Origin: Lentzea terrae
GTDB taxonomy: Bacteria > Actinomycetota > Actinomycetes > Mycobacteriales > Pseudonocardiaceae
Assembly (NCBI RefSeq): GCF_003265345.1
Contig: NZ_QFWW01000030.1
Coordinates: 62,001-126,000, forward strand
Length of the DNA stretch: 64,000 nt
Direction: 5' to 3'
How positions within the stretch are numbered: position 1 is the stretch's first letter; every line of letters starts with the position of its first letter. Made by a program: the position numbers and the translations under genes. The notes beneath the pieces are model-generated. The model worked only from the letters and a program-made list of their open reading frames with translations. It searched no databases and was not told the DNA's origin. This document shows, piece by piece, positions 42,580-50,885 of the stretch.

Positions 42580-43151
42580 GCGCGCGCACCACCGCGACCA
42601 AGCAGAAGCTCTTCGACGCGGCGTTGAAGCTGGTCGGCGAACGGGGCGCCGCCTCGGTGACGGTCGACGAGATCGCCGCGGAGGCAGGCGTCGCCAAGGG
42701 CACGATCTACTACAACTTCGCCTCGAAGGACGCCCTGGTAGAAGCCCTGCTCAGGCACGGAGTGGAGATCCTCGCGGGCCGGCTGCGGTCCGCCGAGAGC
42801 GCCGACGACTCGCTGGAGGCGCTGGTCGACGAGATGCTCGGCTTCTGGGCCGAGTACCCGGCGTTCGGCCAGCTCCTGGTCTCCGAGCTGTGGCGCACGC
42901 CGGGCCAGTGGCACGGCACTCTCTCGCTGCTGCGCGACGACATCGTGTCGATCGTGCGCGGTCAGATGAAGCGCCTGTCCGACGCGGGCCGCCTGCCGGA
43001 GGGTGTCGAGGTCGGCACCGCGTCGGCGGCGTTGTTCGGCACGCTGCTCGTGATCGCTCTGGACTGGCAGGTCTTTCAGCCGGAGCGAACGCGGGCGCAG
43101 GTGCGCGACTCGGTCATGCTGCTGGTGCGGGGAATGCGTTCTGGTCGGTGA
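42576..43151 (+). CDS. TetR-family regulator of the YhgE/Pip operon
   Basis: A 191-residue TetR protein. The N-terminal HTH, TKQKLFDAALKLVGERGAASVTVDEIAAEAGVAKGTIYYNFASKDALVEALL, is textbook. The helical C-terminal ligand domain includes FGQLLVSELWRTPGQWHG. The GTG start overlaps the YhgE stop (GTGA). As last gene of a coupled operon headed by a perfect TetR palindrome, it is almost certainly autoregulatory. The inducer is unknown. Its last 38 bases overlap the convergent DUF4328 gene. Confidence 0.95.
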   Translation: MSARTTATKQKLFDAALKLVGERGAASVTVDEIAAEAGVAKGTIYYNFASKDALVEALLRHGVEILAGRLRSAESADDSLEALVDEMLGFWAEYPAFGQLLVSELWRTPGQWHGTLSLLRDDIVSIVRGQMKRLSDAGRLPEGVEVGTASAALFGTLLVIALDWQVFQPERTRAQVRDSVMLLVRGMRSGR

Positions 43152-43701
43152 CCTGCATCGCGTTCAGCCGACGGATCACCTGGGCGCCGAGCACCGCGGC
43201 CGCGACGGACAGCAGTGCCGAGATCGTGGCGAACACCGCGAGCGCGACTCCGTACTGCGCAGACAGCGTCAGGGAGAAGTTCGAGGCGAGGAAGCAGATC
43301 CACCACAGCAGGACCAGGCCGCTCGGCTCGCGATGTTGCAGGCCGAGCGTGGGCTGCGAACGGTCGGACGCGCGCCAGATGTCCTGCATCACCGCGTAGG
43401 GGATGTAGAGGTTCACGACCGGGATCAGCCAGCCGATGACCACCCACACGTTCCTGAAGCGGTGCTGCTGGGGCGTGATGGCCTCGGCGTTGCGCCGCGC
43501 CCGGTTCATCCACAGCATGAAGAGGATTGCCGCGACGACGTACGCGACCAGCCAGATCCCCGACAGCACGTCGGCCACCACGGCGCCGAGCGGCGTGTAC
43601 TGGTCGGCCTCGGCCGTGAGCCACAGGAACACCGCGACGAGGACCTTGGTCGCCGCCACGACGCCGATTGCGATCGTCGCTGCCAGCCCGGCTCGGTGCA
43701 T
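43114..43701 (-). CDS. DUF4328 membrane protein, paralogue 1
   Basis: A 195-residue four-span membrane protein of the DUF4328 family. Spans lie around GLAATIAIGVVAATKVLVAVFLWL, VLSGIWLVAYVVAAILFMLWM, SGLVLLWWICFLASNFSL and GVALAVFATISALLSVAAAVLGA. The conserved RARRNAEAITPQQHRFRNVWVVIGWLIPVVNLYIPYAVMQDIWRASD loop is the family signature, including the WLIPVVNLY re-entrant-like segment. Function unknown. It is convergent with tetR, overlapping by 38 bases. A related gene lies at 45809-46342. Confidence 0.88.
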   Translation of the reverse strand: MHRAGLAATIAIGVVAATKVLVAVFLWLTAEADQYTPLGAVVADVLSGIWLVAYVVAAILFMLWMNRARRNAEAITPQQHRFRNVWVVIGWLIPVVNLYIPYAVMQDIWRASDRSQPTLGLQHREPSGLVLLWWICFLASNFSLTLSAQYGVALAVFATISALLSVAAAVLGAQVIRRLNAMQVTDQNAFPAPAA

Positions 43702-43815
43702 CGTTCCCCCAGGTAGTCGCGCTCCCGACAGCGGCGTGGAGCGTAACCGATTACTGCCCGATCGAGCGATGCGTTTGGTCGTGCGGGGCTAAATGGCCGC
43801 CGGTACGAACAAGAG

Positions 43816-44262
43816 ATGCCGAAACTGCTGAGTCTCGCCGCCGCACTGCTCGTGTCCGCCGCCCTCACGACGACGCCGGCGGTGGCCGCCGAGCCCGTGA
43901 CGGCCACCGCCGACTTCCAGGAAGCCCTGTTCTCCCCAGTCGACGGTGTCCTCGACTTCGAGGAGACAGCCGACGGCATCAAGGTCACCGGCAAGTTCCA
44001 GAAGGGGTTCGCCGCCACCGACCCGGACGACTACCAGGTGCAGGTGCTCGACAACGCGACGGTGATCGTGGACTTCAGCAAGGACTTCCAGAAGGTCGCC
44101 GAGATCGCACCACCGGCGGTCGAGGAGTTCGAGTTCACCACGAAGACCAAGCAGAAGATCGCCGACATCCGCAACGAGGACGTTGTGGTGAAGCAGCTCG
44201 TGGACGTGGCAGCGGGCATCAAGGTGCAGGCCGAGATCGGCCGCGCGAAGGTCGTCAAGTAG
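43816..44262 (+). CDS. Small secreted protein, unknown function
   Basis: A 148-residue exported protein: signal MPKLLSLAAALLVSAALTTTPAVAA, then a 120-residue domain of alternating strands: ATADFQEALFSPVDGVLDFEETADGIKVTGKFQKGF, YQVQVLDNATVIVDFSKDF, EFEFTTKTKQKIADI. No cysteines and no known motif. The pattern suggests a beta-sandwich with hydrophobic strand cores. It stands alone, divergent from the DUF4328 gene and convergent with the Rossmann-like gene (3 bases between stops). Confidence 0.8.
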   Translation: MPKLLSLAAALLVSAALTTTPAVAAEPVTATADFQEALFSPVDGVLDFEETADGIKVTGKFQKGFAATDPDDYQVQVLDNATVIVDFSKDFQKVAEIAPPAVEEFEFTTKTKQKIADIRNEDVVVKQLVDVAAGIKVQAEIGRAKVVK

Positions 44263-44265
44263 CGG

Positions 44266-44778
44266 TCAGCGGGCGTCTTCGTAGTGCAGCGAGGGCGCCC
44301 GCCCTTCCAACGCCCGTTCGACGGCGTCCAGTACGGCACGGCTCGTGCGTTTCGCGGCGTCGTGGGCGAAGTGACCGAGCAGCACCTGCTGCGTCGGATG
44401 AGACAGCACCGGGTCCGGCACCGGCGCGTGCGTGTGCACCTCCACCACGGGCGCGTTCTCGGCCAGCAGACGTTCCACAGCCCGCAGAACACCCTCGCGA
44501 TAGCTGTCGTGCACCCACGCGACCAGCAGGTTCACCGGCCGTCCGGCGAGCTCGTACTCGACCTCCGACGCGAGCTCAGCCGGCTTGGCCCAGTCGGCGC
44601 GCACCCACGTCGGCCGATGACCTCGCGAGATCGAGGCCCGCGCCGCCCGGCCAGGACCCGAGTCGGCCATCAGGGGCTGGGTCCGCGACGGCAGCAGCAC
44701 CTGCCACCCGCGTTCCACCAGCCGTTGCGCGCAACCGGCCAGCATGCCGGTCCCGCCGAGCACCAGAGCCGTTCTCAC
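44266..44778 (-). CDS. Short Rossmann-fold protein (SDR-like), unknown substrate
   Basis: A 170-residue protein starting VRTALVLGGTGMLAGCAQRLVERGWQVLLPSR, the Gly-rich nucleotide-binding turn of short-chain dehydrogenases. The domain continues with RADWAKPAELASEVEYELAGRPVNLLVAWVHDS, in place of the usual NNAG strand. No SDR Tyr-x-x-x-Lys pair is apparent, so it may bind a cofactor without SDR chemistry. It ends with a conserved-looking FAHDAAKRTSRAVLDAVERALEGR. The GTG start overlaps the P-loop gene's stop (GTGA), so the pair is translationally coupled. Confidence 0.75.
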   Translation of the reverse strand: MRTALVLGGTGMLAGCAQRLVERGWQVLLPSRTQPLMADSGPGRAARASISRGHRPTWVRADWAKPAELASEVEYELAGRPVNLLVAWVHDSYREGVLRAVERLLAENAPVVEVHTHAPVPDPVLSHPTQQVLLGHFAHDAAKRTSRAVLDAVERALEGRAPSLHYEDAR

Positions 44779-45347
44779 CGAGCACGCTCCTCCCCGACCG
44801 AGGCCAGCGGCCCGGCCAGCCACCGCTCCACCTGCCCCTGCCCGCACAACCGCACGACCACGATCTCGTCGACCAGGGCGAGCACCCTGTCCCGGTTGCG
44901 CCGGTAGGTCTTCCAGCCCCACCTCAGTATGTGCTCGGAGTCCGTGAACACCGACCACAGCGACGATTCCTGGTTACCGTTCCACAACTCCACCCTGCCC
45001 GCGCGACGTCTGACCGTGCGCCTGACCAGCCGGCCCATCACGGTCGCGAACGGATGATCGAGCCACACCACGGTGTCCGCGCGCTTGAGCAGCACCGGCC
45101 GGGCGTCGTGGTACTGGAACTCGGTGACCCAGGCCGGCTCGTCGGCGAACGCGAGGACGTCGGCCAGGAACTCGGGTCTCGGCGTCCACTGTGGACCCCA
45201 GTAGAGGCTGTCCAGCTCCACTCGCCGCAGGTCGAGCGACGAGGAGATGCGCCGGCAGAGCGTCGACTTGCCGGATCCGGTGTTGCCTGCGACGAGGATG
45301 CGCCGGGGCACGTGCGGCAGCGGATCAGCTGGTCCGAGCAACGGCAT
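44775..45347 (-). CDS. P-loop NTPase of the adenylate kinase/topology-modulation (FlaR-like) type
   Basis: A 190-residue kinase-like protein. P-loop GNTGSGKST (about residues 21-29) follows RRILVA. LRRVELDSLYWGPQWTPRPEF matches the FlaR/topology-modulation signature, and ADTVVWLDHPFATVMGRLVRRTVRR and WGWKTYRRNRDRV follow. Members are small nucleotide kinases of unclear substrate. ATG at 45347 chosen; RILVAGNTG would also permit a downstream start. Coupled to the downstream Rossmann gene by a GTGA overlap. Confidence 0.85.
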   Translation of the reverse strand: MPLLGPADPLPHVPRRILVAGNTGSGKSTLCRRISSSLDLRRVELDSLYWGPQWTPRPEFLADVLAFADEPAWVTEFQYHDARPVLLKRADTVVWLDHPFATVMGRLVRRTVRRRAGRVELWNGNQESSLWSVFTDSEHILRWGWKTYRRNRDRVLALVDEIVVVRLCGQGQVERWLAGPLASVGEERAR

Positions 45348-45380
45348 CGAGCCAGGCTAGCGAAAGCACAAGACGAAAAC

Positions 45381-45406
45381 AGGGCCCCCGGAACACCGGA
45401 GGCCCT
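45381..45406 (-). terminator. Intrinsic terminator of cspA
   Basis: AGGGCCCCCGG (45381-45391) and CCGGAGGCCCT (45396-45406) form an 11-bp stem with one G-T pair and a 4-base loop. In the minus direction it is followed by GTTTTCGTC. It lies 19 bases after the cspA stop. Confidence 0.85.
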
Positions 45407-45424
45407 GCCTTCAATCAAGCCGCG

Positions 45425-45628
45425 TCAGAGAGCGGTGACGTTCGTCGCCTGCGGGCCCTTCTGGCCCTGCGTGACGTCGAACGAGACCTTCTGGTTCTCC
45501 TCGAGGCTGCGGTAGCCGCCACCGTTGAGGGCCGAGTAGTGGACGAAGACGTCAGCGCCGCCGTCCTCGGGGGCGATGAAGCCGAAGCCCTTTTCGGCGT
45601 TGAACCACTTGACGGTGCCGTTAGCCAT
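45425..45628 (-). CDS. cspA: Cold shock protein
   Basis: A 67-residue single OB-fold cold shock domain. RNP1 (KGFGFIAPEDG) and RNP2 (VFVHYSAL) are intact, after NGTVKWFNAE. It binds single-stranded RNA/DNA and melts mRNA structure. ATG at 45628 with AAGGAG 6 bases upstream. The untranslated leader is long and relatively AT-rich (at least 45629-45800), which would suit post-transcriptional control. It ends in a clear terminator. Confidence 0.97.
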   Translation of the reverse strand: MANGTVKWFNAEKGFGFIAPEDGGADVFVHYSALNGGGYRSLEENQKVSFDVTQGQKGPQATNVTAL

Positions 45629-45808
45629 GTACTGCTCCTTCAATACTGAAGAGCAAGCCGCACTTTACGGCTGCTCCGTGGTTGGTCGTGAGCCGACCGC
45701 CCCAACCGTGAAGAAGGAGAAGCGCTCGCAACTGAAGTTCGGCGAGCGTGAAATGACACGAACACAAAACCGCAACCGTCAGACAGTCTACCCCATGTCG
45801 GCTGACAG

Positions 45809-46342
45809 CTACCGGCGCTTCCGCTGAGGCACCGCGAACCGCTCCTGCATGTGCGTGATCCGCCAGATCAGGAAGCACGCGAGCCCGGCCGCACCGAGCG
45901 CGCACAACGTGGAAAGCGTGGAAAACACCACGTAGACAGGTGTGTCGAGCATCAACGACTCGAACACGTCACACAGCACCATCGCGAGGAACGCGTACTG
46001 CCACGGCTTGATCAACGGGCTGGCCACGCGCTGGTCGAACGGCACCTCGCGTTGTCCCGGATCGCTCGCCCGCCACACCTGCGACACCGTCCGCACGCCG
46101 TGCAGGGCGATCGCCTCGGCGTTGTGGGTGGCGCTGCGGAACCACAGGAACGACGCGACCGCCGCGGGCACCATCAGCACGATGGCGAGGAAGCTCCACG
46201 AGGACGAGCCGCCCTGCCAGTCGGTGATCGTGCCCCAGACGGACGCGACGGCGACCAGCGCGATGAGGCCCTGGCTGACGTAGCCGGTCAGCCGGACGTC
46301 CCTCAGGTCGATGTAGGTGTCCAACGCAAACTCCCGGTGCAC
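45809..46342 (-). CDS. DUF4328-like membrane protein, paralogue 2
   Basis: A 177-residue four-span protein related to the DUF4328 gene at 43114-43701. Spans lie at VSQGLIALVAVASVWGTI, SWSFLAIVLMVPAAVASFLWF, YAFLAMVLCDVFESLML and VYVVFSTLSTLCALGAAGLACFLIW. The SATHNAEAIALHGVRTVSQVWRASDPG loop corresponds to RARRNAEAI...WRASD of the paralogue. Sequence outside that loop has diverged. Function unknown. The cspA leader separates it from cspA; the dehydrogenase gene lies 19 bases upstream, same strand. Confidence 0.8.
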   Translation of the reverse strand: MHREFALDTYIDLRDVRLTGYVSQGLIALVAVASVWGTITDWQGGSSSWSFLAIVLMVPAAVASFLWFRSATHNAEAIALHGVRTVSQVWRASDPGQREVPFDQRVASPLIKPWQYAFLAMVLCDVFESLMLDTPVYVVFSTLSTLCALGAAGLACFLIWRITHMQERFAVPQRKRR

Positions 46343-46361
46343 GAGCGGACCCGGCGGGAGA

Positions 46362-47408
46362 CTACCGCCCGAAACCGCAGCCCAGCTCGGTGAAGGTCGC
46401 GATCTTCTCCGCAGCGCGCACGACCACCTCGTCGATGCCGTCCAGCACGACCCGCTCGCCGTCGCGGCGGGCGGGCACCAGCGACACGTCCGCCTTGCTG
46501 CAGGCCTCGACCACGGACGTGAACGCGCGCGCAGCTGCCAGTGGCGCCACGAGCGGCTCGCCGGTCTGCCGGTGCCGGATGAGGTTCTCCAGCAGGTCCA
46601 CCGGCGGGGAGACGGCCATCCGGTGGTCGTTCACCGTCAGCCGGTCGTCGTCGTACCACCACACGGCCTGCCCCAACGACCCGTGCACCAGCACCACGGG
46701 TGGCAACGATGTCGACGCACAGAGCGTCGTCGCGACCACCACCGGAGGCGCGCCATCGGCCGTGACGCGCACACAGGCCGTGTCGTCGGCGGTGATCGTG
46801 TCGCGGCACCGGAACAGCTCCAGCTCGACGCCGAGATCCGTGCGCTCCTCGACGTCGGCGAGCAACAACACGTTCTGCAGGGCGTGCGCGAACGGGTTCA
46901 CCAAGGTCCCGTCCTCGCCCTGCCGCCCCGCCCACGCAGCACGCGAGTAGTAGGAGTCCGAGCGCACCCAACGCCCGGCAGCCCCTATGCCCGAGATGTC
47001 GCCCAGCGCACCGGACCCGATCAACGAGCAGAGCCGCCGGTACGAGCCGGTCCCCTGCGACTGGAACCCGACCTGGCACACCAGCCCGCGGGCGGCACCA
47101 GCCGCCGAGATCTCGTCGAAGTCCGCCACGGACAACACCGCCGGCTTCTCCACCAGCACGTCGCAGCCCAGGGCGAACGCGCTCAACACGAGATCGCGGT
47201 GCGTCGACGGCGGTGACGAGATCACCACGATCTCCGGGTGCAGCTCGGCGGCCAGCGACGGCAGATCCGGGTAGGACGGCACCGGCACGTCGACGTCGGC
47301 GACGTCCACGACTCCCACGAAGGTCGCTGTCCCGTCGTGGCCGAGCCGGAGCAGGTTCTCCACGTGCCGCGCTCCGTGCCCACGCGCCCCGACCAGCGCA
47401 ACACGCAT
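46362..47408 (-). CDS. Gfo/Idh/MocA-family oxidoreductase (distal gene of sugar operon)
   Basis: A 348-residue NAD(P)-dependent dehydrogenase-like protein. The Rossmann start MRVALVGARGHGARHVENLL is followed by FVGVVDVAD, VVISSPPSTHRDLVLSAFALGCDVLVEKPAVLS (the EKP catalytic Lys motif) and the C-terminal beta-sheet domain with GEDGTLVNPFAHALQNVLLL. Members oxidise or epimerise sugars and inositols. It is the last gene of the uptake operon, 5 bases after the YesL-like gene, which suggests it processes the imported glycoside. Substrate unknown. Confidence 0.9.
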   Translation of the reverse strand: MRVALVGARGHGARHVENLLRLGHDGTATFVGVVDVADVDVPVPSYPDLPSLAAELHPEIVVISSPPSTHRDLVLSAFALGCDVLVEKPAVLSVADFDEISAAGAARGLVCQVGFQSQGTGSYRRLCSLIGSGALGDISGIGAAGRWVRSDSYYSRAAWAGRQGEDGTLVNPFAHALQNVLLLADVEERTDLGVELELFRCRDTITADDTACVRVTADGAPPVVVATTLCASTSLPPVVLVHGSLGQAVWWYDDDRLTVNDHRMAVSPPVDLLENLIRHRQTGEPLVAPLAAARAFTSVVEACSKADVSLVPARRDGERVVLDGIDEVVVRAAEKIATFTELGCGFGR

Positions 47409-47413
47409 CGTCC

Positions 47414-47884
47414 TCACCCTTCTCGGGTGGACTCCGCAGCCAGCGCCAGGGGTCCGGCGATCACCAGCGCCAGCGGAGGCAGGGCCCACACCAGCACACC
47501 GGCGACCACCAACGCGGCCATCAGCATCGGACTAGGTGCCGCGAATTTCAATGCGCCGCGCCAGCCAAGACGCGCTTGATCAAGAAGAAGTGCCCCGAAT
47601 GCCGCCGAAGCGAGCAGAACGCCGCCACGAACGAACCACGGCGCAGGCAACACGGTGAGCACCAGCAGCACGTCCACCACCAGCACCACCCACAGCACCG
47701 CGAACACCACCCCCGGCGCCCACTGCACCCGCAACCGCGACCAGAACCGCCCGGCCGGAAGACCGCCCCGCAGGACGGCACAGCCCGTCCCGAACGCCGA
47801 GTAGGCCGTCACCAGTGGGAGCGAGGCCACGAACACGAACAACCCCACCAGGAGGGCATCCGCCAGCGACTCCAGCCGGTTCAT
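47414..47884 (-). CDS. YesL-like (DUF624) small membrane protein
   Basis: A 156-residue protein with four to five spans: ALLVGLFVFVASLPLVTAYSAF, GVVFAVLWVVLVVDVLLVLTVL, FVRGGVLLASAAFGALLLDQA and LMAALVVAGVLVWALPPLALVI. The start NRLESLADALLVG and the FGTGCAVLRGG segment match the YesL/DUF624 group, found in carbohydrate ABC operons in Bacillus and actinobacteria. Function unknown, possibly transporter accessory. The ATG overlaps the permease stop (ATGA). Confidence 0.75.
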   Translation of the reverse strand: MNRLESLADALLVGLFVFVASLPLVTAYSAFGTGCAVLRGGLPAGRFWSRLRVQWAPGVVFAVLWVVLVVDVLLVLTVLPAPWFVRGGVLLASAAFGALLLDQARLGWRGALKFAAPSPMLMAALVVAGVLVWALPPLALVIAGPLALAAESTREG

Positions 47885-48708
47885 CCCTTCAGCCCCGTCG
47901 TGGCCACGCCGGCGACCAGGAACCGCTGGAACGCCAGGAAGAACAGCCCGATCGGCACCAGCGACAGCACCGACATCGCGAACATCGGCCCGTACGACGA
48001 GGACGACGTCTGGTCGATGAACAGCCGCAACCCCATCGGGATCGTGTAGTTCTCGGTCGACGACAGGTAGATCAGCTGCGAGAAGAAGTCGTTCCAGGTC
48101 CAGATGAACGTGAAGATCGCGGTCGTCACCATCGCGGGCTGCGACAGCGGCAGCACGACATACCGGAAGTTGCGGATCGGCCCGCACCCGTCGATCTTCG
48201 CCGCCTCGTCCAGCTCGTAGGGGATCCCGCGCATGAACTGGACCATCAGGAACACGAAGAACGCGTCGGTCGCCAGCAGCTTCGGCAGGATCAGCGGCAC
48301 GAACGTGTCGATCATCTCCAGCTGCTGGAACACCACGTATTGCGGGATCAACGTGACGTGCGCGGGCAGCATGATCGTGACCAGCGCGAACGCGAACAGC
48401 GGGCCGGAGAGCCGGAACCGCAGCCGGGCGAACGCGTAGGCCGCCAGCGAGCACGACACGACGTTGCCGACCACCGCACCCGAAGCCACGATCGTGGAGT
48501 TGCCGAGGAACGTCCAGAACGACTCGCCGCCCGCACCTTCCAGTGCGCCGGCGTACCCATCGGTGGTCACACGCCCCGGAAACAGCGAGCGCAGGTTCGA
48601 CACCAGGTCCTCGACCGGGGTCAAGGACGCCGAGATCAACCACACGATCGGGTACAGCACCAACGCCAGTCCGGCCAGGCACAGCACGAAAACCGCGACG
48701 CGCTTCAC
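47881..48708 (-). CDS. Carbohydrate ABC transporter permease (MalG type)
   Basis: A 275-residue permease with six spans. The EAA loop reads PYELDEAAKIDGCGPIRNFRYVVLPLSQPAM, the coupling site for the ATPase. The N-terminal PIVWLISASLTPVEDL is typical of MalG-like subunits. GTG start overlaps the stop of the MalF-type gene (GTGA), and its own stop overlaps the YesL-like gene. With the binding protein and MalF partner it forms a CUT1-type importer. No ATPase gene is present in the operon, so a shared MsiK-like ATPase elsewhere is inferred. Confidence 0.95.
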   Translation of the reverse strand: MKRVAVFVLCLAGLALVLYPIVWLISASLTPVEDLVSNLRSLFPGRVTTDGYAGALEGAGGESFWTFLGNSTIVASGAVVGNVVSCSLAAYAFARLRFRLSGPLFAFALVTIMLPAHVTLIPQYVVFQQLEMIDTFVPLILPKLLATDAFFVFLMVQFMRGIPYELDEAAKIDGCGPIRNFRYVVLPLSQPAMVTTAIFTFIWTWNDFFSQLIYLSSTENYTIPMGLRLFIDQTSSSSYGPMFAMSVLSLVPIGLFFLAFQRFLVAGVATTGLKG

Positions 48709-49607
48709 CGTTCGTCTCCGTAGAACACCCAGTACCGCGAGGTCCGGAAGAGCACCGCTGTGATCAACGCGATCGCCACCAGCAGCACCCACGCCATCGC
48801 CGACGCGTAGCCCATGCGGAACTCCGTGAACCCGCGCTCGTACAGGTAGAGCGTGTAGAACAGGGTCGAGTCGGCCGGTCCGCCGCGGCCACCGCTCACC
48901 ACGAACGCCTGGGTGAACGCCTGGAACGCGTGGATCGTCTCCAGCACGAGGTTGAAGAACAGCACCGGCGACAGCATCGGCAGCGTGATCGACCACAGTC
49001 GCCGCCACCAGCCCGCGCCGTCCACCGCGGCCGCGTCGAACAGGTCGCGCGGGATCTGCTGCAGGCCGGCCAGGAAGATCACCATCGGCGCACCGAACTG
49101 CCACGCCGACAACAGCACGATGGTGATCAGCGCGTAGTCCGGCGTGTCGACCCAGGTGTCGAAGATCGCCCGCCAGGCCAGCGCCAGCCCGACCGACGCG
49201 CCGAGCAACGACGGCGCGTAGAAGGCCGAGCGGAAGAATGCCTGTCCCTTGCCGCGCAACGAGTTCAGCAGCAACGCGACGGCCAGCGCCAGCACCAGCT
49301 TCAACGGCACCGACCACACGACGTACTTCAGCGTGACGACGACCGAGTCCAGGTAGCGCGGATCGTCGCCGAAGAGCTTCGCGTAGTTGTCGAGGCCGAC
49401 CCACTGCGGCGAGTTGAAGAGGTCGTAGTCGGTGAACGACAGGTACAGCGACACGACCATCGGCGCGACGGTGAGCCCGATCGCGCCGAGCAGCCACGGC
49501 CCGAGGAACAGGTACGCGACGCCCTGCGAGTTCTTCGGCCGCCGAGGGGGCGCGCCCTCGGCGACCGACCGCACCGGTGCGGGAGACACCCGCTCGGCGA
49601 GCACCAC
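48705..49607 (-). CDS. Sugar ABC transporter permease (MalF type)
   Basis: A 300-residue permease with six spans. GVAYLFLGPWLLGAIGLTVAPMVVSLYLSFTDYDLF is the characteristic N-terminus of MalF/UgpA-like subunits. The EAA loop reads PRDLFDAAAVDGAGWWRRLWSITLPMLSPV. It pairs with the downstream MalG-type permease (GTGA overlap). Its GTG start sits against the stop of the binding-protein gene (one base shared), so translation of the two is linked. Confidence 0.95.
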   Translation of the reverse strand: MVLAERVSPAPVRSVAEGAPPRRPKNSQGVAYLFLGPWLLGAIGLTVAPMVVSLYLSFTDYDLFNSPQWVGLDNYAKLFGDDPRYLDSVVVTLKYVVWSVPLKLVLALAVALLLNSLRGKGQAFFRSAFYAPSLLGASVGLALAWRAIFDTWVDTPDYALITIVLLSAWQFGAPMVIFLAGLQQIPRDLFDAAAVDGAGWWRRLWSITLPMLSPVLFFNLVLETIHAFQAFTQAFVVSGGRGGPADSTLFYTLYLYERGFTEFRMGYASAMAWVLLVAIALITAVLFRTSRYWVFYGDER

Positions 49608-50875
49608 TACTTCAGCGCTTCTTCCGCGTCGCGCCAGAACTCGTCCAACGCCTGGTCGATCGTCTTCTTGCCGAACACGACCTCTTCGTGCTTGCGCTGC
49701 ATCAACTTGTAGATCGTGCCGTCACCCTTCGGCGGCGCCGCCGGTGCGTCGCCGAGCTTGGCGTCGACCGACTTCTGGTACTCGAAGATCACTTTGTTGG
49801 CGCCGCTGAGGTTCTGCGCCACGGCCTCGCGGATCTTGAGGTTCGCCGGCAGGCCGCGGTTCGCGCCGAGGATCTTGCCCGCATCCGGGTCGTTCAGCAG
49901 GAAGTCGATCAACTTGACCGCCGCGTCCTTGTTCTTGGTGCGGGCGGACGCGCTGATCAGCTGCGACGGCTTGCGGTACGAGCCGAGGGTTTCCTTGCTG
50001 TCGCTGGGGTACGGGCCCAGCTTGAGCTCGTTCGGCCGCACGGTGTTGTAGCCGCCGTAGAGGCTGTCGTAGGTGTGCTCGGACGCGGACAGCTTCTTGC
50101 CCATCGGCGTCTGCTCGGCACCGGCGTTCAGCGTCGTCACCAGCTCCGGCGGCGTGGTGGCGTTGCCGTCGCGGAAGTCCTTGGAGAGCTGCCAGAACGC
50201 CTTCAGGTCGTCCTTCGCGTAACCGAGCTCGCCGTCGTCGGCGTAGAGCTTCTTGCCGCGCTGCCGCAGCCACGTCTCGAAGACGTCCTCGGTACCGCCG
50301 AAGTCGGTCGCGCCGGCGATCTTGCCGCCGGTGCTCGCCTGGATCTTCGCCGAGCGTTCTTTGTAGTCGGCCCAGCTCCAGCCGATCGCAGGTGCCTCGG
50401 CTCCGGCCGCCTCGAACAGCTTCGGGTCGTAGACGATCGCGGTGGCGTTCTGCGCCAACGGCATCGCGACCTGTTTGCCGTTCAGCTTGCCGCTGCCGAT
50501 GAAGCCGGCGTTCCAGTCGGTCGTGCGGATCTCCTTGCCCACGTACGGGGTGAGGTCCAGCAGCACGTTGCGGCCCGCGTACTCGTTGAGGTAGCGGTAG
50601 TCCATCTGGATCACGTCCGGCGCGTTGCCGCCCGCGATCTCGGTGGAGAGCTTCTCGAAGTAGTTCTGGAAGTTCTGGAACGACGTCGCGACCTTGATGT
50701 TCGAGTTGCGGCTCTCGAACAGCTTCACCGCCTCGTTGGTCACCTTGGCGCGGTCGTCGTTGCCCCACCAGATGAAGCGGATCTCGGCCTGGCCGTTGCT
50801 CGCTGATCCGCCGCCACAACCAGCCGCCGCCAGCACTGTGCACAACAGCAAGCCCACAACCTTGTGCGCTTTCAC
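49607..50875 (-). CDS. Extracellular sugar-binding lipoprotein
   Basis: A 422-residue solute-binding protein of the CUT1 class. Lipoprotein signal MKAHKVVGLLLCTVLAAAGC with Cys20 as the lipidated residue, then a mature domain: IRFIWWGNDDRAKVTNEAVKLFE, NAPDVIQMDYRYLNEYAGRNVLLDLTPYV, NGKQVAMPLAQNATAIVYDPKLFEAAGA. The many aromatic residues (WW, Y-R-Y) suit a carbohydrate cleft. Substrate unknown, perhaps a glycoside or polyol. It lies 10 bases after the dehydrogenase gene and leads the permease pair. Confidence 0.95.
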   Translation of the reverse strand: MKAHKVVGLLLCTVLAAAGCGGGSASNGQAEIRFIWWGNDDRAKVTNEAVKLFESRNSNIKVATSFQNFQNYFEKLSTEIAGGNAPDVIQMDYRYLNEYAGRNVLLDLTPYVGKEIRTTDWNAGFIGSGKLNGKQVAMPLAQNATAIVYDPKLFEAAGAEAPAIGWSWADYKERSAKIQASTGGKIAGATDFGGTEDVFETWLRQRGKKLYADDGELGYAKDDLKAFWQLSKDFRDGNATTPPELVTTLNAGAEQTPMGKKLSASEHTYDSLYGGYNTVRPNELKLGPYPSDSKETLGSYRKPSQLISASARTKNKDAAVKLIDFLLNDPDAGKILGANRGLPANLKIREAVAQNLSGANKVIFEYQKSVDAKLGDAPAAPPKGDGTIYKLMQRKHEEVVFGKKTIDQALDEFWRDAEEALK

Positions 50876-50885
50876 AGGTCTCCTC

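Noticed and set aside
45629..45827. Small plus-strand frame opposite the cspA leader
   Set aside because: No RBS or family match. The region is better explained as the long untranslated leader of cspA.
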